In this document: positions 34,014-41,683 of the stretch, in pieces
Layout: the number at the start of each line of letters is the position of its first letter
How positions within the stretch are numbered: position 1 is the first letter of the stretch
DNA from: UBA668 sp038234785
Lineage (GTDB): Bacteria; Actinomycetota; Acidimicrobiia; Acidimicrobiales; Ilumatobacteraceae
Direction: 5' to 3'
Length of the DNA stretch: 64,000 nucleotides
Assembly (NCBI GenBank): GCA_038234785.1
Contig: JBBQTC010000003.1
Location: 1 to 64,000 of the forward strand
Program-made: the position numbers and the translations under genes
The notes under the pieces: generated by a model
Told to the model about the DNA's origin: nothing
The model's input: the letters and a program-made list of their open reading frames with translations, nothing else
The model's database searches: none

Positions 34014-35362
34014 GCGCCGAGGAGCTGACCGGCCAGACCGTCGAGCTGCTCCAGACGCTCATCCGCAATCGGTGTGTCAACGACGGGACGGCAGCCTCCG
34101 GTCACGAGGTTCGCAGTGCCGACACGCTCCGTCAGTACCTCGGCGACGCGGGGCTCGAGGTCGAGCAGTTCGAACCCACACCGGGTCGCGGGTCGCTCGT
34201 CGCCAGGATCGAGGGCACCGACCCGACCGCGCCGAAGCTGTGCCTGATGGGGCACACCGACGTCGTTCCCGTGAACGAGCAGGGCTGGACGCACGACCCG
34301 TTCGGCGGTGAGCTCATCGGCGGCGAGGTGTGGGGCCGCGGTGCGGTCGACATGCTCAACCTCACCGCCTCGATGGCCGTTGCGTTCCGACACCTGGCCG
34401 CCACCGGATTCCGGCCCACGGGTGACCTGATCTACTTCGCCGTCGCCGACGAGGAGTCGGGCAGCGCCCACGGCATGGAGTGGATGGCCGAGCACGCCCG
34501 TGAGGCGATCTGGGCGGACTACGTGCTCACCGAGAACGGGGGATTGCACAGCGGTCCCACGGACGAGCCCTACATCGGCATCAACGTCGGCGAGAAGGGT
34601 GTGGCCTGGCGCAAGCTGCGCGTTCACGGCACGCCCGGTCACGGCTCGGCGCCGTTCAAGTCCGACAACGCTCTCATGACCGCTGCTGCGGTGATGCACC
34701 GGATCGGCGAGTACCGGCCCGCGCCGCGCTTCCACGAACTGTGGCGCACCAAGGTGGAGACGCTCGGTGTGCCCGACGAGGTGCGGCGGACGCTGCTCGA
34801 CCCGACCGCCATCGATGCGTTCCTCGACGAGCTTCCCCTCACCGCCGGCAGCGGCCATCTGCATGCGTGCACCCACACGACATTCTCCTGCAACACCATC
34901 GACAGCGGCGGGGTCGGGCCGATGAAGACGAACGTGATACCGGACTCCATCGAGGTCGGGGTCGACGTGCGCACCCTGCCGGGGGAGACGGCCGACGACG
35001 TCGACGAGCACCTCCGCGCCGCGCTCGGCGATCTTTACGAACGTGTGGAGATCGAGATCGTGATGAACGATCCCTCGTCGATCAGCCGAACCGACACGGC
35101 GTTGTGGGATTCGCTCTCGCGCAGCATCGCCAAGCCGTTCCCGACGGCACGCCCGACGCCGCAACTGGTCGTCGGATTCACGGATTCGAGGGTGTACCGG
35201 CGGATGGGAGCGGTGTCCTACGGAGCCGGACTGTTCAGTCCGGATCTCGACCCATCGGACTTCGGTCGGCGGTTCCACGGGAACGACGAGCGCATCGACG
35301 TCGAGAGCCTTCGGCTCACCACCGGGCTGTGGCTCGACGTGGTGCGCGACCTCCTGGGATAG
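34010..35362 (+). CDS. M20-family metallopeptidase/deacylase
   Basis: A 450-residue di-zinc hydrolase. LMGHTDVVP gives the first metal His and Asp, DEESGS the catalytic Glu pair, VLTENGG the next ligand and HGTPGHGSAPFKSDN the dimerisation-domain His; a final His lies in GRRFHGNDER. M20 enzymes remove acyl or amino acid groups (for example ArgE, DapE, carboxypeptidase). Starts at GTG 34010, coupled to the acyl-CoA ligase, so both may act on one acylated compound, by inference. Confidence 0.9.
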   Translation: MSAEELTGQTVELLQTLIRNRCVNDGTAASGHEVRSADTLRQYLGDAGLEVEQFEPTPGRGSLVARIEGTDPTAPKLCLMGHTDVVPVNEQGWTHDPFGGELIGGEVWGRGAVDMLNLTASMAVAFRHLAATGFRPTGDLIYFAVADEESGSAHGMEWMAEHAREAIWADYVLTENGGLHSGPTDEPYIGINVGEKGVAWRKLRVHGTPGHGSAPFKSDNALMTAAAVMHRIGEYRPAPRFHELWRTKVETLGVPDEVRRTLLDPTAIDAFLDELPLTAGSGHLHACTHTTFSCNTIDSGGVGPMKTNVIPDSIEVGVDVRTLPGETADDVDEHLRAALGDLYERVEIEIVMNDPSSISRTDTALWDSLSRSIAKPFPTARPTPQLVVGFTDSRVYRRMGAVSYGAGLFSPDLDPSDFGRRFHGNDERIDVESLRLTTGLWLDVVRDLLG

Positions 35363-35447
35363 CCGCGAACTGCCACTGGAATTTCGACGATCCCGGGCGC
35401 ACTATCGTTTCCCCAGGGGAGTTTCCGTAGAGGAGACCATTCGGACA

Positions 35448-35819
35448 ATGGGTGCGATCGACACGAGCACGATCACAGTGGTGGCACCGCTGCTGATCGT
35501 CGGGCTGGTTGGGGCGTCGCTGCTCGTGCGCGCCCGCCGGGCGACGTCGATCCGTTCGGTGGCTTCGCAGTGGCCGCGCACGATGGGCACCGTGCTCAGC
35601 TCCACGGTCCAGGTCGGACACGGCGGTGGCTCGCGCAACGAGCAGCCCCTGGTGTACTACGCGTACCAGGTGAACGGTGAGGTGTTCCAAGGACATCGCG
35701 TCCGTGTCGGCCGCATCCCCAGTAGCGCGTCATCGACGATCGCCCGTTACCCCGCTGGCTCGCCGGTCGTCGTGTACTACGACCCGAGCGACCCGAGGAA
35801 CTCTGCGTTGGAGTTCTGA
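35448..35819 (+). CDS. DUF3592 membrane-anchored protein
   Basis: A 123-residue protein with one N-terminal hydrophobic helix (ITVVAPLLIVGLVGASLLV) and then a beta-rich domain ending YPAGSPVVVYYDPSDPRNSALE, the defining end of DUF3592 proteins. Function is unknown. It probably sits in the membrane with the domain on one face. Confidence 0.8.
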   Translation: MGAIDTSTITVVAPLLIVGLVGASLLVRARRATSIRSVASQWPRTMGTVLSSTVQVGHGGGSRNEQPLVYYAYQVNGEVFQGHRVRVGRIPSSASSTIARYPAGSPVVVYYDPSDPRNSALEF

Positions 35820-35902
35820 CCGCCACTGCCGATGTGGCTCTCACGGAACTCTCACGGAGCTCTCACCCGTGGCCCGGCGGCCGACGGTTACATTCGAACC
35901 CG

Positions 35903-36403
35903 ATGGAACTCGACAAGCTCTTCGGCCTTCCCGCGCACCCGTTGCTCGTGCACATCCCCGTCGTGATCGTGCCGTTGGCCGCGCTCATCGCCATCGTCTT
36001 CGCGTTCCGCCCGGCATGGCTCGACCGGTTCGGCTGGGGACTCGTTGCGCTCACCGGCCTCGGCGCACTCGGTGCGATCCTCGCGGCAGGCAGCGGCGAG
36101 TCGCTCCAAGAGACCAGCAAAGCGTCGCGCTCGGCGGTGCAGGACCACGCCGAGATGGGCGACACCGCTCGACTGTTGGCGTTCCTGTTCTTCCTGGTCG
36201 TCACGGCGGCGGTCGTGCTTCGCTACTGGTCCAAGCGCAAGGGCACCGATGGTGGGATGTGGAGCTTCATCCGTTCCAAGGGCGGCGCGATCGCGATCGC
36301 CGTGATCCTCGTGCTCTCCGCCAGCGGAGCGATGTACGCGGTGTCCGTGGCCGGCCACTCCGGCGCCAAGCTGAAGTGGGGCACCACGCAGACCGGCGGC
36401 TGA
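35903..36403 (+). CDS. DUF2231 integral membrane protein
   Basis: A 166-residue protein with four hydrophobic helices. LPAHPLLVHIPVVIVPLAALIA is the DUF2231 opening; the His residues in PAHPLLVHIP could bind metal or haem. The C-terminus is short and soluble. The start at ATG 35903 removes an upstream frame of unlikely coding. Function is unknown. Confidence 0.8.
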   Translation: MELDKLFGLPAHPLLVHIPVVIVPLAALIAIVFAFRPAWLDRFGWGLVALTGLGALGAILAAGSGESLQETSKASRSAVQDHAEMGDTARLLAFLFFLVVTAAVVLRYWSKRKGTDGGMWSFIRSKGGAIAIAVILVLSASGAMYAVSVAGHSGAKLKWGTTQTGG

Positions 36404-36461
36404 ACGGTTGCCCGTCGACGGGTCGTTGTCACGAACTGCGGCGCTGTCTCGTCAGAGGTGC

Positions 36462-37730
36462 ATGAACAACGCTTCCCTCGACGTCCGACCCGATGTGGTG
36501 GTGGTGGGTGCCGGTCTTGCCGGTCTTGCCGCCGCCCGCCTGCTGCAACGCCGCGGGCGCTCCGTGGTGGTGATCGACGGTTCGGCGCCCGGCGGACGCG
36601 CGGCGACGGACGAACGCGGAGGATTCCTCTTCAACCGCGGCCCGCACGCCATCTACCTCGGTGGGCCGGCACGCCGCGTGCTGGCCGACCTTGCGGTACC
36701 GCTCGACGGTGGCCCGCCGAGCTCCGACGGTGCGGGCGTCATCGGCGACCGGACCGGCCGACTCCCCTTCGGCGCCGCGTCCCTTGCTCGAACGAGCCTG
36801 GTCGGCACCAGAGGCAAGGTCGCCCTCGGCCGAATGCTCGCCGGTTTCGGGCGGCTGGACGCCGGGTCTCTCGGATCGACCACGTTCGCGGACTGGGTCG
36901 CCGACCAAGGCCTGCCGCCGGACGCCGAAGCCCTCGTGCACATGCTCTCGCGTGTGGCGACGTACGCGAACGCCCCTCGACTGGCGAGCGCCGACATGAT
37001 GATCTCCCAGATGCAGTTGGCGATGGCGCATGGAGTGCGGTACGTCCATGGCGGGTGGCGCTCGCTCGTGGATGGACTGGCCGCCGGCCTGCGGATCGAG
37101 CGGCGGGCGGCGGCCGAGATCGGGAACGACGGTGCGGCGGTAGTGGTCCGCTGCGTGGACGACACCCGAGTCGTCGCGACGGCATGCGTGGTGGCCGTTG
37201 GGGGGCCGGGGGCAGCGGCGACCCTGCTCGGGCGAGCACCCTTCGACGTCGGTCCGCCGGTGCAAGCGGCGTGTCTCGACCTCGGCACATCGCGCCCATC
37301 GTCGCCGGGTCTGATGCTCGGGGTCGACGAGCCGCTCTACCTGTCGAACCACTGCCCTCCGGCTCGCCTCGCACCAGACGGGCACCATGTCGTCCACGTA
37401 GCTCGCTATCTCGCGCCCGACGACTCGACGTCGCCCGACGCGCAGCGCGCTGAGTTGCAACTCCATGCCGCGCGGGCCGGGCTCACCCCCGAACACATCG
37501 TCGAGCAGCGCTACCTGCATCGGATGACCGTGGTCTCGTCGCTGGCGGTCGCCCGCAACGGCGGGTTGCGCGGTCGTCCGACGGTGACCGACTCGGGGTT
37601 GGATCGCGTCTTCCTCGCCGGGGATTGGGTCGGAGCTCACGGCCACCTGCTGGATGCCTCCATCGCCAGTGCGGAGCGCGCGGCCGAACGGGCGGACCGT
37701 GCTGTCGGGGCTGCCACACTGGTGCTCTGA
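36462..37730 (+). CDS. FAD-dependent amine oxidase/desaturase-like oxidoreductase
   Basis: A 422-residue flavoprotein. VVVVGAGLAGLAAARLLQRRGRSVVVIDGSAPGGRA is the Rossmann dinucleotide-binding motif with the ribose-binding Asp (I split it here only for reading), and the C-terminal VFLAGDWVGAHGHLLDASIASAERAA is the second FAD-binding motif. It most resembles phytoene-desaturase/protoporphyrinogen-oxidase-type enzymes. Its stop overlaps the ECF41 sigma gene start (TGATG), so the two are translationally coupled. ECF41 factors are often encoded beside an oxidoreductase or related enzyme they control. Confidence 0.85.
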   Translation: MNNASLDVRPDVVVVGAGLAGLAAARLLQRRGRSVVVIDGSAPGGRAATDERGGFLFNRGPHAIYLGGPARRVLADLAVPLDGGPPSSDGAGVIGDRTGRLPFGAASLARTSLVGTRGKVALGRMLAGFGRLDAGSLGSTTFADWVADQGLPPDAEALVHMLSRVATYANAPRLASADMMISQMQLAMAHGVRYVHGGWRSLVDGLAAGLRIERRAAAEIGNDGAAVVVRCVDDTRVVATACVVAVGGPGAAATLLGRAPFDVGPPVQAACLDLGTSRPSSPGLMLGVDEPLYLSNHCPPARLAPDGHHVVHVARYLAPDDSTSPDAQRAELQLHAARAGLTPEHIVEQRYLHRMTVVSSLAVARNGGLRGRPTVTDSGLDRVFLAGDWVGAHGHLLDASIASAERAAERADRAVGAATLVL

Positions 37731-38608
37731 TGATCGCCGACGACGTCTTCGAGGCTGAGCGGCCGCGGCTGCGCGGTGTCGGCTACCGGATGCTCGGGTC
37801 GATGGCCGACGCGGAGGACGTGGTCCAGGACACCTGGCTGCGATGGCATCGTCTGGGCGACGAGGATCGGGCGGCGATCGAGCGCCCGGCCGCCTGGTTG
37901 ACCACGACCGCGTCACGCATCTCCATCGACAAGTTGAAGTCGGCGCAGCACCAGCGCGAGCAGTACGTCGGCCCGTGGTTGCCCGAGCCGCTGTTCACCG
38001 ATGACGACCCTGTGCAGTCCGTCGAACTGGCCGAGTCGCTGACGATCGGGTTCCTCGCCGTCCTCGAACGCCTCGGTCCGGTGGAGCGAGCGGTGTTCTT
38101 GTTGGCCGACGTCTTCGGCGAACCCTTCTCGGCGATCGCGCCGGTCGTCGATCGGTCCGAGGAGGCCTGTCGCCAGATCGCCGCTCGCGCGAGGCGACGA
38201 GTTCGCGAGGAGCACCGCCGGTTCGATCCCGACGCCGGTCGATCCGATGAGTTGGTGCGGGCGTTCGTCGGCGCGTGCACGGTCGGGACGTTCGAGGAGT
38301 TCCGCAAGGTGCTCGCCGCCGACGTCGTGATGGTGAGCGACGGCGGGCCGAGGGTCCACGCCGCCCGCCGCCCGGTGATCGGTCTGCATCGCGTCAGTCG
38401 ACTGCTCGGGTCGATCACGAAACGGATTCCGATGGACGCATCGATCGAGTTCCACCGCGTCAACGGGGAGCCGGGCCTGTTGATGCTGCGCAACGGTCGC
38501 CCCTGGTACGTCATCGCGTTCGAAGTGCACGACGATCGGATCACCGGAATCAGATTGGTCATCAACCCGGACAAGCTCGAGCGGATCGGCGGCGTGGCCA
38601 CTCTCTAG
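37730..38608 (+). CDS. ECF41-family RNA polymerase sigma factor (SigJ-like)
   Basis: A 292-residue sigma factor. Regions 2 and 4 span about residues 1-165 (GYRMLGSMADAEDVVQDTWLRW and VERAVFLLADVFGEPFSAIA). GPWLPEPLF (82-89), DGGPRV in the linker and INPDKL at about 280 are the hallmarks of the ECF41 group, which has a C-terminal SnoaL-like domain that regulates the factor in place of an anti-sigma. It starts in the stop codon of the FAD oxidoreductase gene, the likely target. The inducing signal is unknown. Confidence 0.92.
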   Translation: MIADDVFEAERPRLRGVGYRMLGSMADAEDVVQDTWLRWHRLGDEDRAAIERPAAWLTTTASRISIDKLKSAQHQREQYVGPWLPEPLFTDDDPVQSVELAESLTIGFLAVLERLGPVERAVFLLADVFGEPFSAIAPVVDRSEEACRQIAARARRRVREEHRRFDPDAGRSDELVRAFVGACTVGTFEEFRKVLAADVVMVSDGGPRVHAARRPVIGLHRVSRLLGSITKRIPMDASIEFHRVNGEPGLLMLRNGRPWYVIAFEVHDDRITGIRLVINPDKLERIGGVATL

Positions 38609-38618
38609 GCTCGCTCGG

Positions 38619-39944
38619 ATGAGCACCCATCCGTTCGCTGACCGCCCGTTGCCGACGTGGTACGACGAGGCGAAGTTCGGCATCTTCATCCACTGGGGCC
38701 CGTACGCCGTGCCCTGCTACGCGCCGGTCGATCGCGACATGGGCGATCTGATGCGAGCGGGTGATTGGGCGGAGGTGTTCAAGTGGAGTCCCTACACCGA
38801 GTGGTACCTGAACTCGTGGTCGATCGAAGGCAGCCCGACCGCAGCGCATCACGCCGAGACGTACGGCGACCGCACCTACGCGAGCTTCGTCGACGAGTTC
38901 CACAGCCGATCGAACGGTGTCGACGTCGGCGTCTGGTCCGACCTGTTCGCACAGGCGGGCGCGCGCTACGTCGTGCCGGTCACCAAACACCACGACGGCT
39001 ACCTGATGTGGCAGAGCGGCATCCCGAATCCCTTTCGAACGGGGTGGATGGCCGAGCGGGATCACATCAGCGAACTCGCCGACGCCGTGCGAGCTCGCAA
39101 CATGCGCTTGGGCCTGTACTACTCGGGCGGACTCGACTGGACCTTTCAAGAACCGCCGATCCGCGACCTTGCCAGTCTGTTCACCAACATTCCGTCCACA
39201 CCTGAGTACGCCGACTACGCGACCGCGCACGTGCACGAACTCATCTCCCGCTTCTCGCCGAGTGTGCTCTGGAACGACATCGGCTGGCCGTTCAACCTCG
39301 ACCCCAACGACATCATCACGCAGTACTACGGGGCCGTCCCCGATGGCGTCGTGAACGACCGCTTCAACATGATCGCTGTCGCACAGGGCGCGCTCCATGC
39401 CGACTTCACGACGCCCGAGTACAGCACGACGGCCACGGACCGGAAGTGGGAGGTGTGCCGCGGGATCGGCCGCAGTTTCGGGTACAACCGGATGGAGCAC
39501 GAAGGCACGTTCCCCACCGTCGACGACAACATCTGGATGCTCGCCGACATCGTGGCCCGCGGCGGCAACCTGCTGCTCAACGTCGGCCCGTCGGCGGACG
39601 GGCAGATCCCGATGGCCCAGGTCGTACGGCTCACCGCCCTCGGGTGGTGGCTTCGTATCAACGGCGACGCGATCTACGGCACCACGGCCGGCGGCACCGG
39701 GACGACCGGTGACGGTCGCCCGGTCGGCTTCACCCACCGTGGCACCACCACGTTCGCGATCGTCAAGGGTGCGCCGGCCGGCGAGGTCCGCTTCCCCGGT
39801 GCCGAGCCGTCGGTGGGCGCTGAGGTCCGGATGCTCGGCAACCACCGGGTCCTTCCGCATCGCTGGCACGCAGGCGAACTCCGGATCGAGCTCCCGGATC
39901 ACCTCCCGGCAGCTCCGGCCACCGTGTTTTCGATCGCCAACTAA
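38619..39944 (+). CDS. alpha-L-fucosidase (GH29)
   Basis: A 441-residue glycosidase releasing L-fucose from glycans. WYDEAKFGIFIHWGPYAVPCY is the GH29 opening, VTKHHDGYLMW and LYYSGGLDW are barrel strands, and VLWNDIGWP has the nucleophile at Asp220. GGNLLLNVGPSADGQIP closes the barrel. No signal peptide is visible, so it is probably cytoplasmic. No fucose transporter or catabolic gene is adjacent. It follows the ECF41 gene by 10 bases. Confidence 0.92.
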   Translation: MSTHPFADRPLPTWYDEAKFGIFIHWGPYAVPCYAPVDRDMGDLMRAGDWAEVFKWSPYTEWYLNSWSIEGSPTAAHHAETYGDRTYASFVDEFHSRSNGVDVGVWSDLFAQAGARYVVPVTKHHDGYLMWQSGIPNPFRTGWMAERDHISELADAVRARNMRLGLYYSGGLDWTFQEPPIRDLASLFTNIPSTPEYADYATAHVHELISRFSPSVLWNDIGWPFNLDPNDIITQYYGAVPDGVVNDRFNMIAVAQGALHADFTTPEYSTTATDRKWEVCRGIGRSFGYNRMEHEGTFPTVDDNIWMLADIVARGGNLLLNVGPSADGQIPMAQVVRLTALGWWLRINGDAIYGTTAGGTGTTGDGRPVGFTHRGTTTFAIVKGAPAGEVRFPGAEPSVGAEVRMLGNHRVLPHRWHAGELRIELPDHLPAAPATVFSIAN

Positions 39945-39945
39945 C

Positions 39946-39964
39946 ATTCGACGAGTCGTCGAAT
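39946..39964. repeat. 19-bp perfect palindrome
   Basis: ATTCGACGA and TCGTCGAAT are mirror images around one central G. It starts two bases after the fucosidase stop and lies 66 bases upstream of the YCII gene. No T-run follows, and a hairpin would have a one-base loop, so a protein-binding operator is more likely than a terminator. Confidence 0.6.
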
Positions 39965-39983
39965 TTCGAGGCGGCGGATCGTC
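39957..39983 (+). promoter_or_regulatory. candidate ECF42-type promoter
   Basis: CGTCGA at 39957-39962, then 17 bases, then CGTC at 39980-39983. ECF42 factors are reported to use a TGTCGA-like -35 and a CGTC/CGAC-like -10, so this is one mismatch from that pattern. It overlaps the 19-bp palindrome and lies before the YCII-ECF42 pair, which would mean autoregulation. Confidence 0.35.
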
Positions 39984-39989
39984 GCACCT

Positions 39990-40011
39990 GTGACACCCCG
40001 CCGGGGTGCAC
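39990..40011 (+). promoter_or_regulatory. leader hairpin before the YCII gene
   Basis: GTG, a bulged A and CACCCC pair with GGGGTG and CAC around a 3-base loop, a 9-bp GC-rich stem. It lies just upstream of the strong AGGAGG ribosome site at 40019-40024, so it could affect translation or mRNA stability. Confidence 0.35.
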
Positions 40012-40030
40012 GTTTCACAGGAGGATCACC

Positions 40031-40399
40031 ATGCCCCGCTATGCCGCTCTCATCTACGGCGACCTCGCCGACGACTCACCGATCGGTGCTGCCTCGCGCG
40101 CCGAGATCCATCAGGAGTACTTCGACTTCGGCGATCGCGCCGGGGCCGCCGGAGTCCTGTCCGGTGGAGCAGCACTTCAGCCTCCCTCGGCCGCGACGAC
40201 CGTGCGGGTCAGGGGCGGCAAAGGTGGCGAGGTGGTGACCACCGACGGACCGTTCGCGGAGACCAAGGAGGTCCTCGGCGGGTTCTACATCATCGATGCC
40301 GCCGACCTCGACGAGGCAATCCGCTGGGCCGCCCAGATCCCGGGCGCCTGGCTCGGCTCGGTCGAGGTGCGCCCGGTGGTCGACTTCTCCGGGTCGTGA
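40031..40399 (+). CDS. YCII/DGPF-domain protein
   Basis: A 122-residue protein of the YCII family. MPRYAALIYGDL opens it, and VTTDGPFAETKEVLGGFYIIDAADLDEAI contains the DGPF motif that names the family. Members are small dimeric proteins, possibly with an active-site His or Asp, of unclear role. DGPF genes are the usual partners of ECF42 sigma factors, and the ECF42 gene follows 10 bases later. A strong AGGAGG lies 6 bases before the ATG. Confidence 0.9.
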   Translation: MPRYAALIYGDLADDSPIGAASRAEIHQEYFDFGDRAGAAGVLSGGAALQPPSAATTVRVRGGKGGEVVTTDGPFAETKEVLGGFYIIDAADLDEAIRWAAQIPGAWLGSVEVRPVVDFSGS

Positions 40400-40409
40400 A
40401 GTCGGCACC

Positions 40410-41639
40410 GTGAGCGACTGGTTCGACCAGATGGTTCGTGACGAGGGTGGTCGAGTGTTGGCCACCCTCGTCCGGCTCACGGGCGACATCACGCTGGCCG
40501 AGGACTCCGTCCAGGACGCGGTCGTCGAGGCGCTGCACCGGTGGCCGGTCGACGGCGTCCCGGCGAACCCGGGCGCATGGCTCACCACGGTTGCTCGCAA
40601 CCGCGCGCTCGATGTCGTGCGTCGGGAGGCGAAGCGCACGAAAAAGGAAGCCGACGCGGTCCTGCTCGACGAGATGACGACTGCCTTCGGCGAGCGCACC
40701 ACGGATTCGATGGTGCGCGACGACCTGTTGCGCCTCGTGTTCACGTGTTGCCATCCGGCGCTGGCGATCGAGGCCCGGGTCGCGCTCGCGTTGCGAATCC
40801 TGTGTGGCATGAGCACGGTCGAGATCGCCCGTGTCTTCCTCGTGTCCGACACGACGATGGGCCAACGGATCAGCCGCGCGAAGAAGAAGATCGCCACGGC
40901 GCACATCCCGTATCGGGTGCCGGCCGATCACGAGCTCCCGGACCGCGTGGCGTCGGTGCTGGTGGTGGTGCAGGCCATTGTCACGGCCGGCCACCATGCG
41001 CCGGAAGGTCGGCTCGATGGTCGGATCGACCTGGCCGAGGAAGCCATTCGCCTCGCTCGTCTGCTCCACGACCTGATGCCCGACGAGCCGGAGTGTGCGG
41101 GCATGCTGGCGCTCGCACTCGCGACCCACGCTCGCCGCGACGCTCGCCTCGACGACGACGGTGAGCTCGTGCTGTTGCCGGCGCAGGATCGCGGCCGATG
41201 GCGCCTCGACGAGATCGCCGAGGCCGAGACGGTGCTCGATGCGGCCATGCATCGCCGACGTGCGGGCCCGTACCAATTGCAGGCGGCCATCGCGATCCTC
41301 CACGATCTGGCTCGCACGTACGAGGAGACCGACTGGCCACAGATTGCGGCGCTGTACGGCGTGCTGGAGGCCCACTGGCCGACACCGGTGGTCCGCGTCA
41401 ACCGAGTGGTGGCCGTCGCCGAGGCCGACGGAGCCGACGCCGGACTGCGACTCCTCGACGAGCTCGACGCTGCGGAGGTCTCGAGCTGGCACCTCTACTG
41501 GAGTACGCGCGGCGAACTGCTGTCGCGCACGGGTCGGCGAGCGGAGGCGCGTGATGCGTTCGATCGCGCCCTGGAGTGCGCGCCGAACGACAGCGACCGC
41601 CGGTTCCTCGAACGCCGTCGCGACGAGCTCAGCCGGTGA
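40410..41639 (+). CDS. ECF42-family sigma factor with TPR-like C-terminus
   Basis: A 409-residue sigma factor starting at GTG 40410. Region 2 is in VLATLVRLTGDITLAEDSVQDAVVEALHRWP, and region 4 in LALRILCGMSTVEIARVFLVSDTTMGQRISRAKKKIA. The C-terminal about 200 residues are helical repeats (for example AGPYQLQAAIAILHDLARTYEETDW), the TPR-like extension that characterises ECF42. This extension is needed for activity in studied members and no anti-sigma is encoded. It is co-transcribed with the YCII protein gene. Confidence 0.92.
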   Translation: MSDWFDQMVRDEGGRVLATLVRLTGDITLAEDSVQDAVVEALHRWPVDGVPANPGAWLTTVARNRALDVVRREAKRTKKEADAVLLDEMTTAFGERTTDSMVRDDLLRLVFTCCHPALAIEARVALALRILCGMSTVEIARVFLVSDTTMGQRISRAKKKIATAHIPYRVPADHELPDRVASVLVVVQAIVTAGHHAPEGRLDGRIDLAEEAIRLARLLHDLMPDEPECAGMLALALATHARRDARLDDDGELVLLPAQDRGRWRLDEIAEAETVLDAAMHRRRAGPYQLQAAIAILHDLARTYEETDWPQIAALYGVLEAHWPTPVVRVNRVVAVAEADGADAGLRLLDELDAAEVSSWHLYWSTRGELLSRTGRRAEARDAFDRALECAPNDSDRRFLERRRDELSR

Positions 41640-41683
41640 AAGCCTTCAGGTGGTGAAGGCCTTTAGGTGGTGAAGGCCTTCAG
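41635..41683. repeat. three 17-bp direct repeats at a convergent gene junction
   Basis: The unit ggtgaaggcctttaggt is present as ggtgaaagccttcaggt (41635-41651), ggtgaaggcctttaggt (41652-41668) and ggtgaaggccttcag (41669-41683). It spans both stops: the ECF42 TGA lies in copy 1, and the oxidoreductase TAA (41663-41665) in copy 2. The oxidoreductase ends KAFTT, and the same codons recur after its stop. Each unit holds AAGGCCTT or a near copy. Confidence 0.85.
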
